Source: Franconibacter helveticus LMG 23732 (lineage in GTDB: Bacteria > Pseudomonadota > Gammaproteobacteria > Enterobacterales > Enterobacteriaceae). From it: a stretch of 64,000 nucleotides of DNA. Each line of letters opens with the position of its first letter. Within the stretch, counting starts at the first letter, position 1. Position numbers and translations under genes: made by a program. Under the pieces are notes generated by a model. It was not told the DNA's origin, did not search any database, and saw nothing but the letters and a program-made list of their open reading frames with translations. Positions 25,144-35,233 of the stretch are shown here, piece by piece. The stretch spans positions 62,001 to 126,000 of the forward strand of contig NZ_AWFX01000011.1 in NCBI RefSeq assembly GCF_000463115.2. The letters are read 5' to 3'.

Positions 25144-25860
25144 TTATTCCTGGAGATCACCGCAGAAACGGTAACCTTCGCCATGAATGGTGGCGATGAT
25201 TTCCGGCGTATCCGGCGTGGATTCGAAATGCTTGCGAATACGGCGGATAGTGACATCAACAGTACGGTCGTGCGGCTTAAGCTCCCGGCCCGTCATTTTT
25301 TTCAGCAGTTCTGCACGGGACTGGATCTTGCCCGGGTTTTCGCAGAAGTGCAGCATGGCGCGAAACTCGCTGCGCGGCAGCTTGTACTGCTCGCCATTAG
25401 GGCTAATCAGCGAACGGCTGTTGATATCCAGTTCCCAGCCATTGAACTTATAGCTTTCCACGCTGCGGCGTTCTTCGCTCACCGTGCCCAGGTTCATGGT
25501 GCGGGAGAGCAGGTTGCGCGCGCGGATAGTTAATTCGCGAGGGTTGAAGGGTTTGGTGATGTAATCATCCGCGCCGATTTCAAGGCCCAGAATCTTGTCC
25601 ACTTCATTGTCGCGCCCGGTCAGGAACATCAACGCCACGTTAGCTTGCTCGCGCAGTTCGCGCGCCAGCAGCAGGCCATTTTTGCCCGGCAGGTTGATAT
25701 CCATGATGACCAGGTTGATATCATTATCAGAGAGGATTTGGTGCATCTCAGCGCCATCAGTCGCCTCGGATACATCGTAGCCTTCTGCTTCGAAAATACT
25801 TTTCAACGTGTTGCGTGTTACCAACTCGTCTTCAACGATAAGAATGTGCGGGGTCTGCAT
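25144..25860 (-). CDS. arcA: Aerobic respiration control response regulator ArcA
   Basis: This 238-aa OmpR-family regulator is nearly identical to E. coli ArcA. The receiver domain has E10, D11, the phosphoacceptor D54 ([12 protein letters not shown]) and the late Lys in TKPFNPRE. A winged-helix DNA-binding domain follows ([14 protein letters not shown]). Phosphorylated by ArcB under low oxygen, it represses aerobic respiration and TCA genes. The upstream region holds an FNR-like and an ArcA-like site. Transcription ends at the shared hairpin at 25092-25120. Confidence 0.98.
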   Translation of the reverse strand: MQTPHILIVEDELVTRNTLKSIFEAEGYDVSEATDGAEMHQILSDNDINLVIMDINLPGKNGLLLARELREQANVALMFLTGRDNEVDKILGLEIGADDYITKPFNPRELTIRARNLLSRTMNLGTVSEERRSVESYKFNGWELDINSRSLISPNGEQYKLPRSEFRAMLHFCENPGKIQSRAELLKKMTGRELKPHDRTVDVTIRRIRKHFESTPDTPEIIATIHGEGYRFCGDLQE

Positions 25861-25956
25861 GTTTGCTACCTAAAATTGCCAACTAAATCGAAACAGGAAG
25901 TACAAAAGTCCCTGACCTGCCTGGTACATGTCCCGAATTAACATGTCCGGCCTAAT

Positions 25957-26097
25957 GTGACTAAAGTACGTAATTGCGTTCTTGATGCACTTTCCATCAA
26001 CGTCAACAACATCATTAGCTTGGTCGTGGGTACTTTCCCTCTGGACCCGACGGTGTCAAAAACGGCTGACATCCTAACCACTTTAACAGCAACATAA
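25957..26097 (+). CDS. yjjY: Small YjjY-like protein (46 aa), antisense to the arcA leader
   Basis: The frame starts at GTG 25957 and stops at TAA 26095-26097. It translates to a 46-aa peptide beginning MTKVRNCVLDALSINVNN and ending ILTTLTAT, almost identical to E. coli YjjY as I remember it. E. coli uses ATG where this has GTG. No clear ribosome-binding site precedes it. It lies on the strand opposite the long arcA leader, so nucleotide conservation may reflect arcA regulation and not a protein. I list it because the frame is unbroken and its differences from E. coli are single-residue substitutions. Confidence 0.55.
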   Translation: MTKVRNCVLDALSINVNNIISLVVGTFPLDPTVSKTADILTTLTAT

Positions 26098-26138
26098 CAG
26101 GTTGAGAGGCTGCCGACACCAAATAAAACTACGCTTCG

Positions 26139-26152
26139 TTGACATATATCAA
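26139..26152. promoter_or_regulatory. FNR-box-like site upstream of arcA
   Basis: TTGACATATATCAA fits the FNR consensus TTGAT-N4-ATCAA with one mismatch. It lies about 280 bp upstream of the arcA ATG, in keeping with the known FNR-dependent anaerobic induction of arcA from a distal promoter in E. coli. Confidence 0.7.
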
Positions 26153-26241
26153 ATTCAATTGTAGCACGTTAACAGTTCAATGAAATCATCGTAGCGTATT
26201 CCTGACTTTAATTACATTTTCTTAATAACTCAGGCCGTTAC

Positions 26242-26256
26242 GTCAATTAAATGATA
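26242..26256. promoter_or_regulatory. ArcA-box-like site upstream of arcA
   Basis: GTCAATTAAATGATA matches the ArcA direct-repeat consensus GTTAATTAAATGTTA at 13 of 15 positions. It lies in the otherwise empty AT-rich stretch 26098-26491 between the yjjY-like frame and yjtD, and could serve arcA autoregulation or yjtD. No other convincing feature was seen in that stretch. Confidence 0.45.
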
Positions 26257-26491
26257 AACAATTCGCGATCTAATGAAATCGACGTAAAATTGCGTTTTTG
26301 TTGATAATAAACAACCAGATAGCAAAGAAAGTCTATACGCTGCCGCTGCGATTTTTTGAATGAACTATCAAAACTATTTATGATTAATAAGGCGTTAATC
26401 CGCGTCGGTATGTTGGAATAATGTAAATTTGCGCTGCGTATTATGTGAGCTGTGCTGCCTTTCTAACCTTTAATCTGCTATTGAGAAGCTT

Positions 26492-27181
26492 ATGCGTTTG
26501 CCTGTAATCCTGGTTGCTCCCGCCAGGGCTGAAAATATTGGCGCGGCCGCCCGCGCGATGAAAACAATGGGATTCACCGAGTTGCGCATCGTCGCAAGCG
26601 AAGCGCATCGGGAGCCCGCAGCCCGCAGAGTGGCGCACGGCGCGGGAGATATCATCGACAACATCCAGGAATTCGACACGCTTGAGCAGGCGCTGGCGGA
26701 TGTGGATTTTACCGTGGCCACAACGGCCCGCAGCCGGGCAAAGTTTCATTACTACGCCACGCCGCAAGAGCTACTGCCGGTCATGAAAGAAAAAGCGCAG
26801 TGGATGAGCACGCTGGCGCTGGTATTCGGCCGGGAAGATTCAGGGCTCACCAATGAAGAGCTGGCGCTGGCGGATGTTCTCACCGGCGTGCCGATGGTGG
26901 CGGACTATCCTTCTCTTAACCTCGGGCAAGCGGTCATGGTTTACTGCTACCAGCTGACGGAGTTAGTACGGGAAGCGCCGATGGAAACGCAGCAGATGGT
27001 CGATACGCATCAGCTACAGGCTTTGCGACAGCGAATGAGCAACCTGCTCACCCTGCTCGACGTCGCGGATGATCTGAAAATGGCGGACTGGGTTCAGCAA
27101 CGAATCGGCCTGCTTGAGCAAAGAGACACCGCCATGTTGCACAGATTGCTGCACGATATTGAAAAAAAACTCGCCGGATAA
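26492..27181 (+). CDS. yjtD: SpoU/TrmJ-family RNA methyltransferase YjtD
   Basis: This 229-aa SPOUT methyltransferase has ILVAPARAENIGAAARAMKTMGF near the start, a central ALVFGREDSGL, and the knot motif SLNLGQAVMVYCYQ. It is the TrmJ paralogue found beside thrL in E. coli, where its RNA substrate is not settled. The ATG at 26492 follows TTGAGAAG. thrL lies about 210 nt downstream. Confidence 0.92.
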   Translation: MRLPVILVAPARAENIGAAARAMKTMGFTELRIVASEAHREPAARRVAHGAGDIIDNIQEFDTLEQALADVDFTVATTARSRAKFHYYATPQELLPVMKEKAQWMSTLALVFGREDSGLTNEELALADVLTGVPMVADYPSLNLGQAVMVYCYQLTELVREAPMETQQMVDTHQLQALRQRMSNLLTLLDVADDLKMADWVQQRIGLLEQRDTAMLHRLLHDIEKKLAG

Positions 27182-27315
27182 AAATCCTGATAAGTTTATC
27201 TTATTAGTTTTATGTGCTGGATAAGCGCGGGCAATGGCAACGGAACCGGATGAAGGGAGAGGCGAAAGCAGCGCAACGGCAGTTGCTTTCGCCCCGTGCG
27301 TAAATGAAATATTCA

Positions 27316-27344
27316 TTGACTTGCCGCAGCCAATCCTTTAACCA
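27316..27344 (+). promoter_or_regulatory. thr operon promoter
   Basis: TTGACT (27316-27321) and TAACCA (27339-27344) are spaced 17 bp, with CCTTTAACCAATA around the -10 as in the E. coli thrL promoter. They lie about 48 nt before the thrL ATG. Confidence 0.7.
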
Positions 27345-27391
27345 ATAGAGCACTAACACAAGAAAGTCCTGATTAAGAGCACACAACATCC

Positions 27392-27460
27392 ATGATCCGC
27401 ACCAGCCTGATTACCACAATTATTACCACCACCATTACCACAGGTAACGGGGCGGGCTGA
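27392..27460 (+). CDS. thrL: thr operon leader peptide ThrL
   Basis: This 22-codon leader contains eight Thr and five Ile codons and ends TTGNGAG, as in E. coli. The N-terminus differs ([11 protein letters not shown] compared with MKRISTTIT), but the Thr/Ile run that senses charged tRNA-Thr and tRNA-Ile is kept. Ribosome stalling at these codons would prevent the terminator at 27481-27515 from forming. Confidence 0.95.
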   Translation: MIRTSLITTIITTTITTGNGAG

Positions 27461-27480
27461 CGCGTACAGGAAATACTGAA

Positions 27481-27515
27481 AAAAGCCCGCACCTGAACAG
27501 TGCGGGCTTTTTTTT
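27481..27515 (+). terminator. thr attenuator terminator
   Basis: GCCCGCAC (27485-27492) and GTGCGGGC (27500-27507) form an 8-bp GC-rich stem with loop CTGAACA, followed by eight Ts. It lies 20 nt after the thrL stop and 25 nt before thrA. It is the intrinsic terminator of the thr attenuation control. Confidence 0.95.
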
Positions 27516-27540
27516 CGACCAAAAATCAAGAGGATCCACC

Positions 27541-30003
27541 ATGCGAGTGTTGAAATTCGGCGGTACATCAGTGGCAAACGCGCAGCGGTTTATGCGCGTT
27601 GCCGATATCCTGGAAAGTAACGCCAGACAGGGGCAGGTAGCGACCGTGCTCTCTGCCCCGGCGAAAATTACTAACCACCTGGTGGCGATGATTGAAAAAA
27701 CCATTAGCGGCCAGGATGCGCTGCCGAACATCAACGACGCTGAACACATTTTTGCCGACTTGCTTAACGGTCTTGCCGAAGCGCAACCCGGCTTCCCGCT
27801 GGCCCGCCTCAAGGCGGCCGTCGAGCAAGAGTTCGCCCAGATAAAACACGTGCTGCACGGCATCAGCCTGCTGGGCCAGTGTCCTGACAGCATTAACGCC
27901 GCGCTTATCTGCCGGGGCGAAAAGCTGTCTATCGCTATCATGGCGGCCCTGCTGGAAGCGCGAGGCCACAAGGTGTCCGTCATCGATCCTGTCGAAAAAC
28001 TGCTCGCGGTGGGCCACTATCTTGAATCCACTGTCGATATTGCCGAATCCACCCGCCGCATTGCCGCCAGTAAAATTCCCGCAGACCATATGATCCTGAT
28101 GGCGGGCTTCACCGCCGGAAATGAAAAAGGCGAGCTGGTCGTTCTGGGCCGCAACGGCTCTGACTATTCCGCCGCCGTCCTGGCCGCTTGTCTGCGCGCC
28201 GACTGTTGTGAAATCTGGACCGACGTGGATGGCGTTTATACCTGCGACCCGCGCCAGGTGCCGGACGCCAGGCTGCTGAAGTCGATGTCCTACCAGGAGG
28301 CAATGGAGCTTTCTTATTTCGGCGCCAAAGTGCTTCATCCTCGCACCATCTCCCCAATCGCTCAGTTCCAGATCCCCTGCCTGATTAAAAATACCGGCAA
28401 CCCGCAAGCGCCTGGCACGTTGATTGGCGCGACCAGTGACGAAGACGGCCTGCCGGTGAAAGGCATCAGCAATCTGAACAACATGGCGATGTTTAACGTC
28501 TCCGGCCCAGGCATGAAAGGGATGCCGGGCATGGCGGCGCGCGTATTCGCCGCGATGTCGAGCGCCGGTATTTCTGTTGTGCTCATCACCCAGTCTTCTT
28601 CCGAATACAGCATCAGCTTTTGTGTGCCGCAGAGCGACAGCGTGCGGGCGCGTAAGGCGCTGGAAGAAGAGTTCTATCTGGAGCTGAAAGAGGGGCTGCT
28701 GGAGCCGCTTTCTATCATGGAGCGGCTGGCTATTATCTCCGCTGTGGGCGACGGCATGCGCACGCTGCGCGGCATCTCCGCGAAATTCTTCGCCGCGCTC
28801 GCCCGGGCAAATATCAATATCGTCGCCATCGCGCAGGGCTCTTCCGAGCGCTCTATTTCAGTGGTGGTTAGCAACGACGATGCCACGACCGGCGTGCGCG
28901 TAACGCACCAGATGCTGTTCAATACCGACCAGGTTATCGAAGTGTTTGTTATTGGCGTGGGCGGCGTAGGCGGCGCGCTGCTGGAACAGCTAAAACGCCA
29001 GCAGGCCTGGCTTAAGCAAAAACATATTGATTTGCGCGTTTGCGGCGTAGCCAACTCCAGAGCGCTGCTGACCAACGTACACGGTCTTGATCTGGAAAAC
29101 TGGCGTGCGGAACTGACGGAGGCGAAAGAGCCGTTTAATCTGGGCCGCCTGATTCGACTGGTGAAAGAGTATCATCTGCTGAACCCGGTTATTGTCGACT
29201 GCACCTCTAACCAGACGGTTGCCGATCAATACGCTGATTTTCTGCGCGAAGGGTTCCATGTGGTCACGCCGAACAAAAAGGCGAACACCTCTTCCATGGC
29301 CTATTACCACCAGTTGCGCCACGCGGCTGCGAAATCGCGCCGCAAGTTTCTCTACGACACTAACGTTGGCGCAGGCCTGCCCGTGATTGAAAACCTGCAA
29401 AACCTGCTCAATGCAGGCGATGAGTTGCAGCGTTTTTCCGGCATTCTTTCCGGCTCGCTCTCTTTTATTTTCGGCAAGCTGGACGAAGGGATGAGCCTGT
29501 CGCAAGCCACCGGCATCGCGCGTGAAATGGGGTATACCGAGCCCGATCCGCGCGACGATCTCTCCGGTATGGATGTGGCGCGCAAGTTGTTGATCCTCGC
29601 CCGTGAAACGGGACGCAGCCTTGAGCTTGCCGATATTGTTATCGAGCCGGTACTGCCGCAAAGTTTTGATGCCTCTGGCGACGTGGCAAGCTTTATGGCG
29701 CGGCTAGCGCAACTGGATGACGAGTTTTCAGCCCGCGTGGCGCAAGCCCGCGACGAGGGCAAGGTGTTGCGCTATGTCGGCAATATTGAAGAGGACGGCG
29801 TTTGCCGCGTGAAAATTGCTGCTGTGGATGGCAACGATCCGCTTTATAAAGTGAAAAACGGCGAAAATGCGCTGGCGTTCTATAGCCATTACTATCAACC
29901 GCTGCCGCTGGTGCTGCGCGGTTACGGCGCAGGAAATGACGTAACGGCGGCGGGCGTATTTGCGGACCTGCTGCGTACGCTCTCATGGAAGTTAGGAGTT
30001 TAA
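27541..30003 (+). CDS. thrA: Bifunctional aspartokinase I / homoserine dehydrogenase I
   Basis: This 820-aa protein has the E. coli ThrA length. The N-terminal aspartokinase begins [10 protein letters not shown]. Two ACT regulatory domains in the middle ([15 protein letters not shown] and [15 protein letters not shown]) bind threonine. The C-terminal homoserine dehydrogenase has a Rossmann [10 protein letters not shown] and the catalytic-domain sequence DTNVGAGLP. It performs the first and third steps from aspartate to threonine/methionine and is inhibited by threonine. GAGGATCC precedes the ATG at 27541. thrB starts 1 nt after the stop. Confidence 0.99.
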   Translation: MRVLKFGGTSVANAQRFMRVADILESNARQGQVATVLSAPAKITNHLVAMIEKTISGQDALPNINDAEHIFADLLNGLAEAQPGFPLARLKAAVEQEFAQIKHVLHGISLLGQCPDSINAALICRGEKLSIAIMAALLEARGHKVSVIDPVEKLLAVGHYLESTVDIAESTRRIAASKIPADHMILMAGFTAGNEKGELVVLGRNGSDYSAAVLAACLRADCCEIWTDVDGVYTCDPRQVPDARLLKSMSYQEAMELSYFGAKVLHPRTISPIAQFQIPCLIKNTGNPQAPGTLIGATSDEDGLPVKGISNLNNMAMFNVSGPGMKGMPGMAARVFAAMSSAGISVVLITQSSSEYSISFCVPQSDSVRARKALEEEFYLELKEGLLEPLSIMERLAIISAVGDGMRTLRGISAKFFAALARANINIVAIAQGSSERSISVVVSNDDATTGVRVTHQMLFNTDQVIEVFVIGVGGVGGALLEQLKRQQAWLKQKHIDLRVCGVANSRALLTNVHGLDLENWRAELTEAKEPFNLGRLIRLVKEYHLLNPVIVDCTSNQTVADQYADFLREGFHVVTPNKKANTSSMAYYHQLRHAAAKSRRKFLYDTNVGAGLPVIENLQNLLNAGDELQRFSGILSGSLSFIFGKLDEGMSLSQATGIAREMGYTEPDPRDDLSGMDVARKLLILARETGRSLELADIVIEPVLPQSFDASGDVASFMARLAQLDDEFSARVAQARDEGKVLRYVGNIEEDGVCRVKIAAVDGNDPLYKVKNGENALAFYSHYYQPLPLVLRGYGAGNDVTAAGVFADLLRTLSWKLGV

Positions 30004-30004
30004 T

Positions 30005-30934
30005 ATGGTGAAAGTTTATGCCCCGGCTTCCAGCGCGAATATGAGCGTCGGTTTTGACGTGCTGGGCGCGGCGGTAACGCCGGTGGATGGCGCGCTGTTA
30101 GGCGATTACGTTTCGGTTGAGTCGGCAGAAAGTTTTAGCGTGCGCAACCTGGGCCGCTTCGCCGATAAGTTACCGACCGAGCCCCGGGAAAATATTGTCT
30201 GGCAGTGCTGGGAGCGTTTTTGTCAGGAAATCGGTAAAACCGTGCCGGTGGCGATGACGCTTGAGAAAAACATGCCCATTGGCTCCGGGCTTGGCTCTAG
30301 CGCCTGTTCCGTGGTGGCGGCGCTGGTGGCGATGAATGAATATTGCGGCAAACCGCTCAGCGATTCGAAGCTGCTGCTGCTGATGGGCGAGCTGGAAGGG
30401 CGCATTTCCGGCAGCGTGCACTATGACAATGTCGCGCCCTGCTTCCTCGGCGGCATGCAGCTGATGATTGAAGAAAACGGCATTATCAGCCAGTCCGTGC
30501 CAGGCTTTGAGGAGTGGCTCTGGGTATTGGCTTATCCGGGAATCAAGGTCTCCACCGCCGAAGCGCGGGCTATTCTTCCGGCGCAGTATCGCCGCCAGGA
30601 TTGCATCGCCCATGGCCGTCACCTGGCGGGCTTTATTCACGCCTGCCATACGCGTCAGCCTGCGCTTGCCGCGAAGCTGATGCAGGACGTTATTGCCGAG
30701 CCGTACCGCACAAAGCTGTTGCCAGGCTTTGGCGAAGCGCGGCAGGCGGCGATGGAAACCGGCGCGCTGGCGTGTGGCATTTCCGGCTCCGGGCCGACGC
30801 TTTTCGCGGTCTGCGATAAACCTGAAACCGCGCAGCGCGTAGCTGACTGGCTGGGCCAGCATTACCTGCAAAATCAGGAAGGCTTTGTACATATTTGCCG
30901 TCTCGACACGGCGGGCGCACGAGTACTGGGATAA
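30005..30934 (+). CDS. thrB: Homoserine kinase
   Basis: This 309-aa GHMP-family kinase (310 in E. coli) has the ATP-binding [10 protein letters not shown] at 91-100 and the C-terminal GSGPTLFAV motif. It phosphorylates homoserine for ThrC. It is tightly packed in the operon, with 1 nt after thrA and 3 nt before thrC. Confidence 0.98.
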   Translation: MVKVYAPASSANMSVGFDVLGAAVTPVDGALLGDYVSVESAESFSVRNLGRFADKLPTEPRENIVWQCWERFCQEIGKTVPVAMTLEKNMPIGSGLGSSACSVVAALVAMNEYCGKPLSDSKLLLLMGELEGRISGSVHYDNVAPCFLGGMQLMIEENGIISQSVPGFEEWLWVLAYPGIKVSTAEARAILPAQYRRQDCIAHGRHLAGFIHACHTRQPALAAKLMQDVIAEPYRTKLLPGFGEARQAAMETGALACGISGSGPTLFAVCDKPETAQRVADWLGQHYLQNQEGFVHICRLDTAGARVLG

Positions 30935-30937
30935 CAC

Positions 30938-32227
30938 ATGAAACTCTATAACCTTAAAGATCATAACGAGCAGGTCTCCTTCGCGCAGGCCGTCACGCAG
31001 GGCCTTGGCAAACAGCAGGGACTCTTTTTTCCTCATGACCTGCCGGAATTCAGCCTGACGGATATCGACGCCATGCTGGAGCTCGATTTCATTGAGCGCA
31101 GCAGCAAAATTCTTTCCGCTTTTATCGGCGACGAAATTCCGCCGGAAATACTGGAAGAGCGCGTGCGCAAGGCGTTTACCTTCCCGGCGCCGGTGAAGCA
31201 GGTTGAAGAGGATGTCGGTTGCCTCGAGTTGTTCCATGGCCCGACACTGGCCTTTAAAGATTTCGGCGGGCGCTTTATGGCGCAAATGCTCACCCATATC
31301 AGCGGCGACAAGCCGGTGACGATTCTGACAGCAACGTCGGGCGATACCGGCGCGGCGGTGGCTCACGCTTTCTATGGCCTGAAAAACGTCCGCGTTGTCA
31401 TTCTCTACCCGCGCGGCAAAATCAGCCCGTTGCAGGAAAAGCTCTTTTGTACGCTTGGCGGCAACATTGTAACCGTGGCTATCGACGGTGATTTCGACGC
31501 CTGCCAGGCGCTGGTCAAACAGGCTTTTGACGATGAAGAACTGAAGCAGAAGCTTGGACTGAACTCAGCGAACTCCATCAACATCAGCCGCCTGCTGGCG
31601 CAAATTTGCTATTACTTCGAGGCGGTGGCGCAGCTGCCGCAGGAAGCGCGTAATCAGCTGGTTGTTTCTGTGCCGAGCGGCAACTTTGGCGACTTAACGG
31701 CGGGCCTGCTCGCTAAAGCGCTGGGGCTGCCGGTAAAACGCTTTATCGCCGCCACCAACGCCAACGATACGGTGCCGCGCTTTTTGCAAAACGGCGACTG
31801 GTCGCCGAACCTCACCGTCGCCACCCTTTCCAACGCCATGGACGTCAGCCAGCCGAATAACTGGCCGCGCGTGGAAGAGCTGTTCCGCCGTAAAAACTGG
31901 CGCCTGAAAGATCTGGGCGTGGCGGCAATCGACGACGACACCACGAAAGCGACCATGCGCGAGCTGAAATCAAAAGGGTACATATCAGAGCCGCACGCGG
32001 CAGTGGCTTACCGCGCGCTGCGCGATCAGCTGCATCCGGGCGAATATGGGTTGTTCCTGGGCACCGCGCATCCGGCGAAATTCCGCGAGAGCGTGGAGGA
32101 AGTCCTTGGCGAGCCGCTGACCCTGCCGCAGGCGCTGGCGGAGCGCGCGGACAAGGAATTGCTTTCGCATAACCTGCCGGCGGATTTCGCCGCGCTGCGC
32201 GAGCTGATGATGAGCAAAGCGCAGTAG
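30938..32227 (+). CDS. thrC: Threonine synthase
   Basis: This 429-aa PLP enzyme is of E. coli length or within a residue of it. The PLP lysine is K107 in LAFKDFGG, and the phosphate-binding SGNFGD is present. It converts O-phosphohomoserine to threonine and is the last gene of the thr operon. An intrinsic terminator follows at 32235. Confidence 0.98.
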   Translation: MKLYNLKDHNEQVSFAQAVTQGLGKQQGLFFPHDLPEFSLTDIDAMLELDFIERSSKILSAFIGDEIPPEILEERVRKAFTFPAPVKQVEEDVGCLELFHGPTLAFKDFGGRFMAQMLTHISGDKPVTILTATSGDTGAAVAHAFYGLKNVRVVILYPRGKISPLQEKLFCTLGGNIVTVAIDGDFDACQALVKQAFDDEELKQKLGLNSANSINISRLLAQICYYFEAVAQLPQEARNQLVVSVPSGNFGDLTAGLLAKALGLPVKRFIAATNANDTVPRFLQNGDWSPNLTVATLSNAMDVSQPNNWPRVEELFRRKNWRLKDLGVAAIDDDTTKATMRELKSKGYISEPHAAVAYRALRDQLHPGEYGLFLGTAHPAKFRESVEEVLGEPLTLPQALAERADKELLSHNLPADFAALRELMMSKAQ

Positions 32228-32234
32228 CTTTCAG

Positions 32235-32260
32235 GGAGAGGCCAGTCCTCTCCTTTTTTT
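32235..32260 (+). terminator. thr operon terminator
   Basis: GGAGAGG (32235-32241) and CCTCTCC (32247-32253) pair around CCAGT and are followed by seven Ts, 8 nt after the thrC stop. The rest of the 32228-32439 gap holds no gene; GAGG before yaaX is the ribosome-binding site. Confidence 0.9.
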
Positions 32261-32439
32261 GTCTTTTTGACCGGCAATTGTGAAGGAAATCAGCAGAAAT
32301 ATGGCAGGAAAAAAGCAGAAATTCCCAATAGATGCGGTAACTTAGCAATTAGGATTGCAGAGACTAACGCGACAGGCGAGTTCAGCATAAGCTCTCCTCA
32401 TCGACCCATTCAGGGCAATGATGATGTGAGGAGTAACCT

Positions 32440-32712
32440 ATGTTGAAACCAATAATTCTGGCGTTATCCATGCTGATGGTGGCTCCGTTAACGTTGCAGG
32501 CTGCCGAAATTACCCTGCTGCCTGCCGTAAAACTGCAAATAGGCGACCAGGACCATCATGGTAACTACTGGGACGGCGGTCACTGGCGCGACCGCGCATG
32601 GTGGAATAAACACTATGAATGGCGCGACAAACACTGGCAGCCGCACGGCCGTGACCATCGACCAGGCCCGCATTTTGAGGGTCACGACGACCATGGCCGC
32701 CATCATCGTTAA
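32440..32712 (+). CDS. yaaX: YaaX family small secreted protein (DUF2502)
   Basis: This 90-aa protein has a signal peptide ending LQAA before [16 protein letters not shown]. The mature part is dominated by Trp, His, Asp and Arg ([19 protein letters not shown]), with a C-terminal tail rich in His, Gly and Asp. It corresponds to E. coli YaaX downstream of thrC. The His/Asp tail suggests periplasmic metal binding, but its function is unknown. Confidence 0.9.
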   Translation: MLKPIILALSMLMVAPLTLQAAEITLLPAVKLQIGDQDHHGNYWDGGHWRDRAWWNKHYEWRDKHWQPHGRDHRPGPHFEGHDDHGRHHR

Positions 32713-32715
32713 TAA

Positions 32716-32741
32716 AAAACGCCAGCGTAAGCTGGCGTTTT
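32716..32741. terminator. Bidirectional terminator between yaaX and yaaA
   Basis: AAAACGCCAGC (32716-32726) and GCTGGCGTTTT (32731-32741) pair perfectly over 11 bp around GTAA. The A- and T-runs allow termination of both convergent genes. Confidence 0.92.
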
Positions 32742-32742
32742 G

Positions 32743-33516
32743 TTATTGCTCGTGTCGCTTAAAGACAAATTCCGTTGGCCCGGACGCCGCTTCGTCGAAG
32801 AAATACCCTTCGCTGTTAAAGTCGACCAGTTGCTCTGGTTTCGTCAGGCGTTTTTCAATAATGAAGCGGCTCATTAGCCCGCGCGCTTTTTTGGCGTAAA
32901 AGCTAATCACTTTGAATTTACCGTTTTTCTCATCCAGGAAAACGGGCTTGATGATTTCCGCGTTCAGTTTGCCAGGCTTGACCGCTTTAAAATATTCATC
33001 GGAAGCCAGATTAATAACGATGTTGTCGCCTTGCGCGGCAATCGCTTCGTTAAGCTTATGAGTAATGGTTTCCCCCCAGAAGCTATACAGGTCTTTGCCT
33101 TTGGCGTTTTCCAGGCGGGTGCCCATTTCCAGGCGGTACGGTTGCATCAGGTCGAGCGGTCGCAGCACGCCGTAAAGGCCGGAAAGCATGCGCAGGTGCT
33201 GCTGCGCGAAATCAAAATCTTCTTCGCTGAAGGTTTGCGCCTCAAGCCCGGTATAAACATCGCCCTTGAAGGCGAGGATCGCCTGGCGGGCGTTTTGCGG
33301 CGAGAAGTCGGGGTGCCAGTCATGGAAGCGGGTGGCGTTAAGCGCGGCGAGTTTGCTGCTGATGCTCATCAGATCCGCAATTTCTTCATCCGAGAGGCGG
33401 CGTGCCACATCAATCAGTTGCTGTGAGTGATCAAGCAGTTCCGGCTGCGTAAAGCGCTGCGTAGCGAGCGGGCTTTGATAATCCAGCGTTTTGGCGGGTG
33501 AAATAAGAATCAGCAT
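32743..33516 (-). CDS. yaaA: Peroxide stress protein YaaA
   Basis: This 257-aa protein (258 in E. coli) has the family start [13 protein letters not shown] and conserved [32 protein letters not shown] and [13 protein letters not shown]. YaaA lowers intracellular free iron during peroxide stress in E. coli and is OxyR-regulated; the fold is a DNA-binding-like cantaloupe fold. It is convergent with yaaX, with the shared hairpin directly after its stop. Confidence 0.96.
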   Translation of the reverse strand: MLILISPAKTLDYQSPLATQRFTQPELLDHSQQLIDVARRLSDEEIADLMSISSKLAALNATRFHDWHPDFSPQNARQAILAFKGDVYTGLEAQTFSEEDFDFAQQHLRMLSGLYGVLRPLDLMQPYRLEMGTRLENAKGKDLYSFWGETITHKLNEAIAAQGDNIVINLASDEYFKAVKPGKLNAEIIKPVFLDEKNGKFKVISFYAKKARGLMSRFIIEKRLTKPEQLVDFNSEGYFFDEAASGPTEFVFKRHEQ

Positions 33517-33595
33517 CTCTTTTCCTTCTCAATATTTCCCGGAACTTTACCAAAAATCAGCGGCGGAGTGACCAATCGGTGCGATTAAAACCCCT

Positions 33596-35029
33596 TCACT
33601 CCCGGGGAAGATCCTTCCAGCTGTCCGCCGTCAGCTGTCTTTCAATTTCGGGATAGCGAGTAACGTCGAACACGGGCTTTACGCCAAGCTTGCGCTGGCG
33701 AAGATAATCATCGGCAATTAGCTTCACCACAGGCGAGAGCAATAGAAGGGCAATAAGATTGGTCATGGCCAGCAAAGCCATAGCGATATCCGCCAGTTGC
33801 CAGAGGGTAGGCAGCGCGGCGAAAACGCCGAAGATCACCATCGCCAGCGTGCCTGCGCGAAGCAGCGGCTGATGGCGCAACGTGCTGCGTGTCAGGAACC
33901 GCAGATTATTTTCGGCATAAGCGTAATTCGCCACTATCGAGGTAAAGGCGAAAAACGCCAGGATGATAGCGATATAACCGGACGCCCAGTTCCCTGCAAG
34001 CGTCGAGAGCGCCTGCTGCGTCAGCGTGACGCCATTAACGGATGCGTCATTGTAGTCCTGCACGCCGGAGAGCAATAAAATAGCTGCGGTGGCGGAACAA
34101 ATAATCACAGTATCAATAAATACGCCAATCATCTGAACAATGCCCTGGGCGGCAGGGTGGGGCGGCCATGACGCTGCCGCGGCGGCGGCATTCGGCGTGG
34201 AGCCCATGCCCGCCTGGTTAGAAAACATGCTGCGTTGAAAGCCGCTGGTTATCGCCTGGCTCATGGTCCAGGCGAGCGTGCCGGACGCCGCTTCATGCCA
34301 GCCGAATGCGCTTTTAAAAATGAGCGTCATGACCTCAGGCAGGCGCGGCAGATTCAACAGCACGACGATGGCCGCCGTCAGCACCCAGGCGCCTGCCGCC
34401 GCCGGCACGATCCATTGCGAAAAACGGGCGACGCCCTTCATGCCGCGTCGGATCACCAGCAGCGTGGCGATCGCCATCAGCGCAGCGATAAGCCATTTGG
34501 GAAGATGAAACGCCTGGTGCAGAGCAAGGGAAAGCGAGTTAGCCTGTAGGGCATTAAAGACCAGACCAAACGCCATCAGCAGGAAAACGGAAAACAAAAC
34601 GCCCATCCAGCGCATGCCGAGGCCGCGCTCCATGTACCAGGCGGGACCGCCGTGAAAGCGTCCGTTTTCATCACGCGATTTATAGAGTTGCGCCAGCGAA
34701 CATTCCGCAAAAGAGGTCGCCATGCCCACAAGCGCGGCGACCCACATCCAGAACACCGCGCCCGGCCCGCCTGCCGTAATGGCTATCGCCACGCCGGCAA
34801 TATTGCCGCCGCTGACGCGGGCGGCGAGGCTTGTGCACAGCGCCTGAAAAGAGGTCAGCCCGTCATTGGCGGGAGTTACGCTTTTGCGCAGGCTTTTAGC
34901 GAAATGGCGAAGGTAACGGAACTGAATGCCGCCAGTGCGCCAGGTAAACCAGATACCCGCGCCGAGCAGCAGGTAAATCATCACCGATCCCCACAATATC
35001 TCGCTGATAAAATAAAGAAAGTCTGACAT
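33596..35029 (-). CDS. yaaJ: Sodium:alanine/glycine symporter family transporter YaaJ
   Basis: This 477-aa membrane protein (476 in E. coli) of the AGCS family has about ten or eleven membrane segments. Family motifs include GGPGAVFWMWVAALVGMATSFAECSLAQLYK and FSNQAGMGSTPNAAAAA. It should import alanine or glycine with Na+. I chose ATG at 35029: GAGGGAA lies just upstream and the product begins MSDFLYFISEILWG, as the E. coli protein does. A frame open to 35128 adds non-family sequence. It diverges from talB. Confidence 0.93.
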   Translation of the reverse strand: MSDFLYFISEILWGSVMIYLLLGAGIWFTWRTGGIQFRYLRHFAKSLRKSVTPANDGLTSFQALCTSLAARVSGGNIAGVAIAITAGGPGAVFWMWVAALVGMATSFAECSLAQLYKSRDENGRFHGGPAWYMERGLGMRWMGVLFSVFLLMAFGLVFNALQANSLSLALHQAFHLPKWLIAALMAIATLLVIRRGMKGVARFSQWIVPAAAGAWVLTAAIVVLLNLPRLPEVMTLIFKSAFGWHEAASGTLAWTMSQAITSGFQRSMFSNQAGMGSTPNAAAAAASWPPHPAAQGIVQMIGVFIDTVIICSATAAILLLSGVQDYNDASVNGVTLTQQALSTLAGNWASGYIAIILAFFAFTSIVANYAYAENNLRFLTRSTLRHQPLLRAGTLAMVIFGVFAALPTLWQLADIAMALLAMTNLIALLLLSPVVKLIADDYLRQRKLGVKPVFDVTRYPEIERQLTADSWKDLPRE

Positions 35030-35233
35030 GTGTTTCCCTCTTGCCGCCGTCTGGCATCGTCCTGCGCTGGCGTGCCGTTCTTCTGTTTTGCCGGATGTTG
35101 CATGTAACAGGCCGACGCAGTTTACCACAGGGGCTGTGAGCGCTTGCTCCGGTTGCGCTGAAAGTGTCTCGTGTTATCATCAGCGCAGGCCGGTTACATC
35201 TCCCTAACACGAAGTTTTAAGAGAAACATTATC

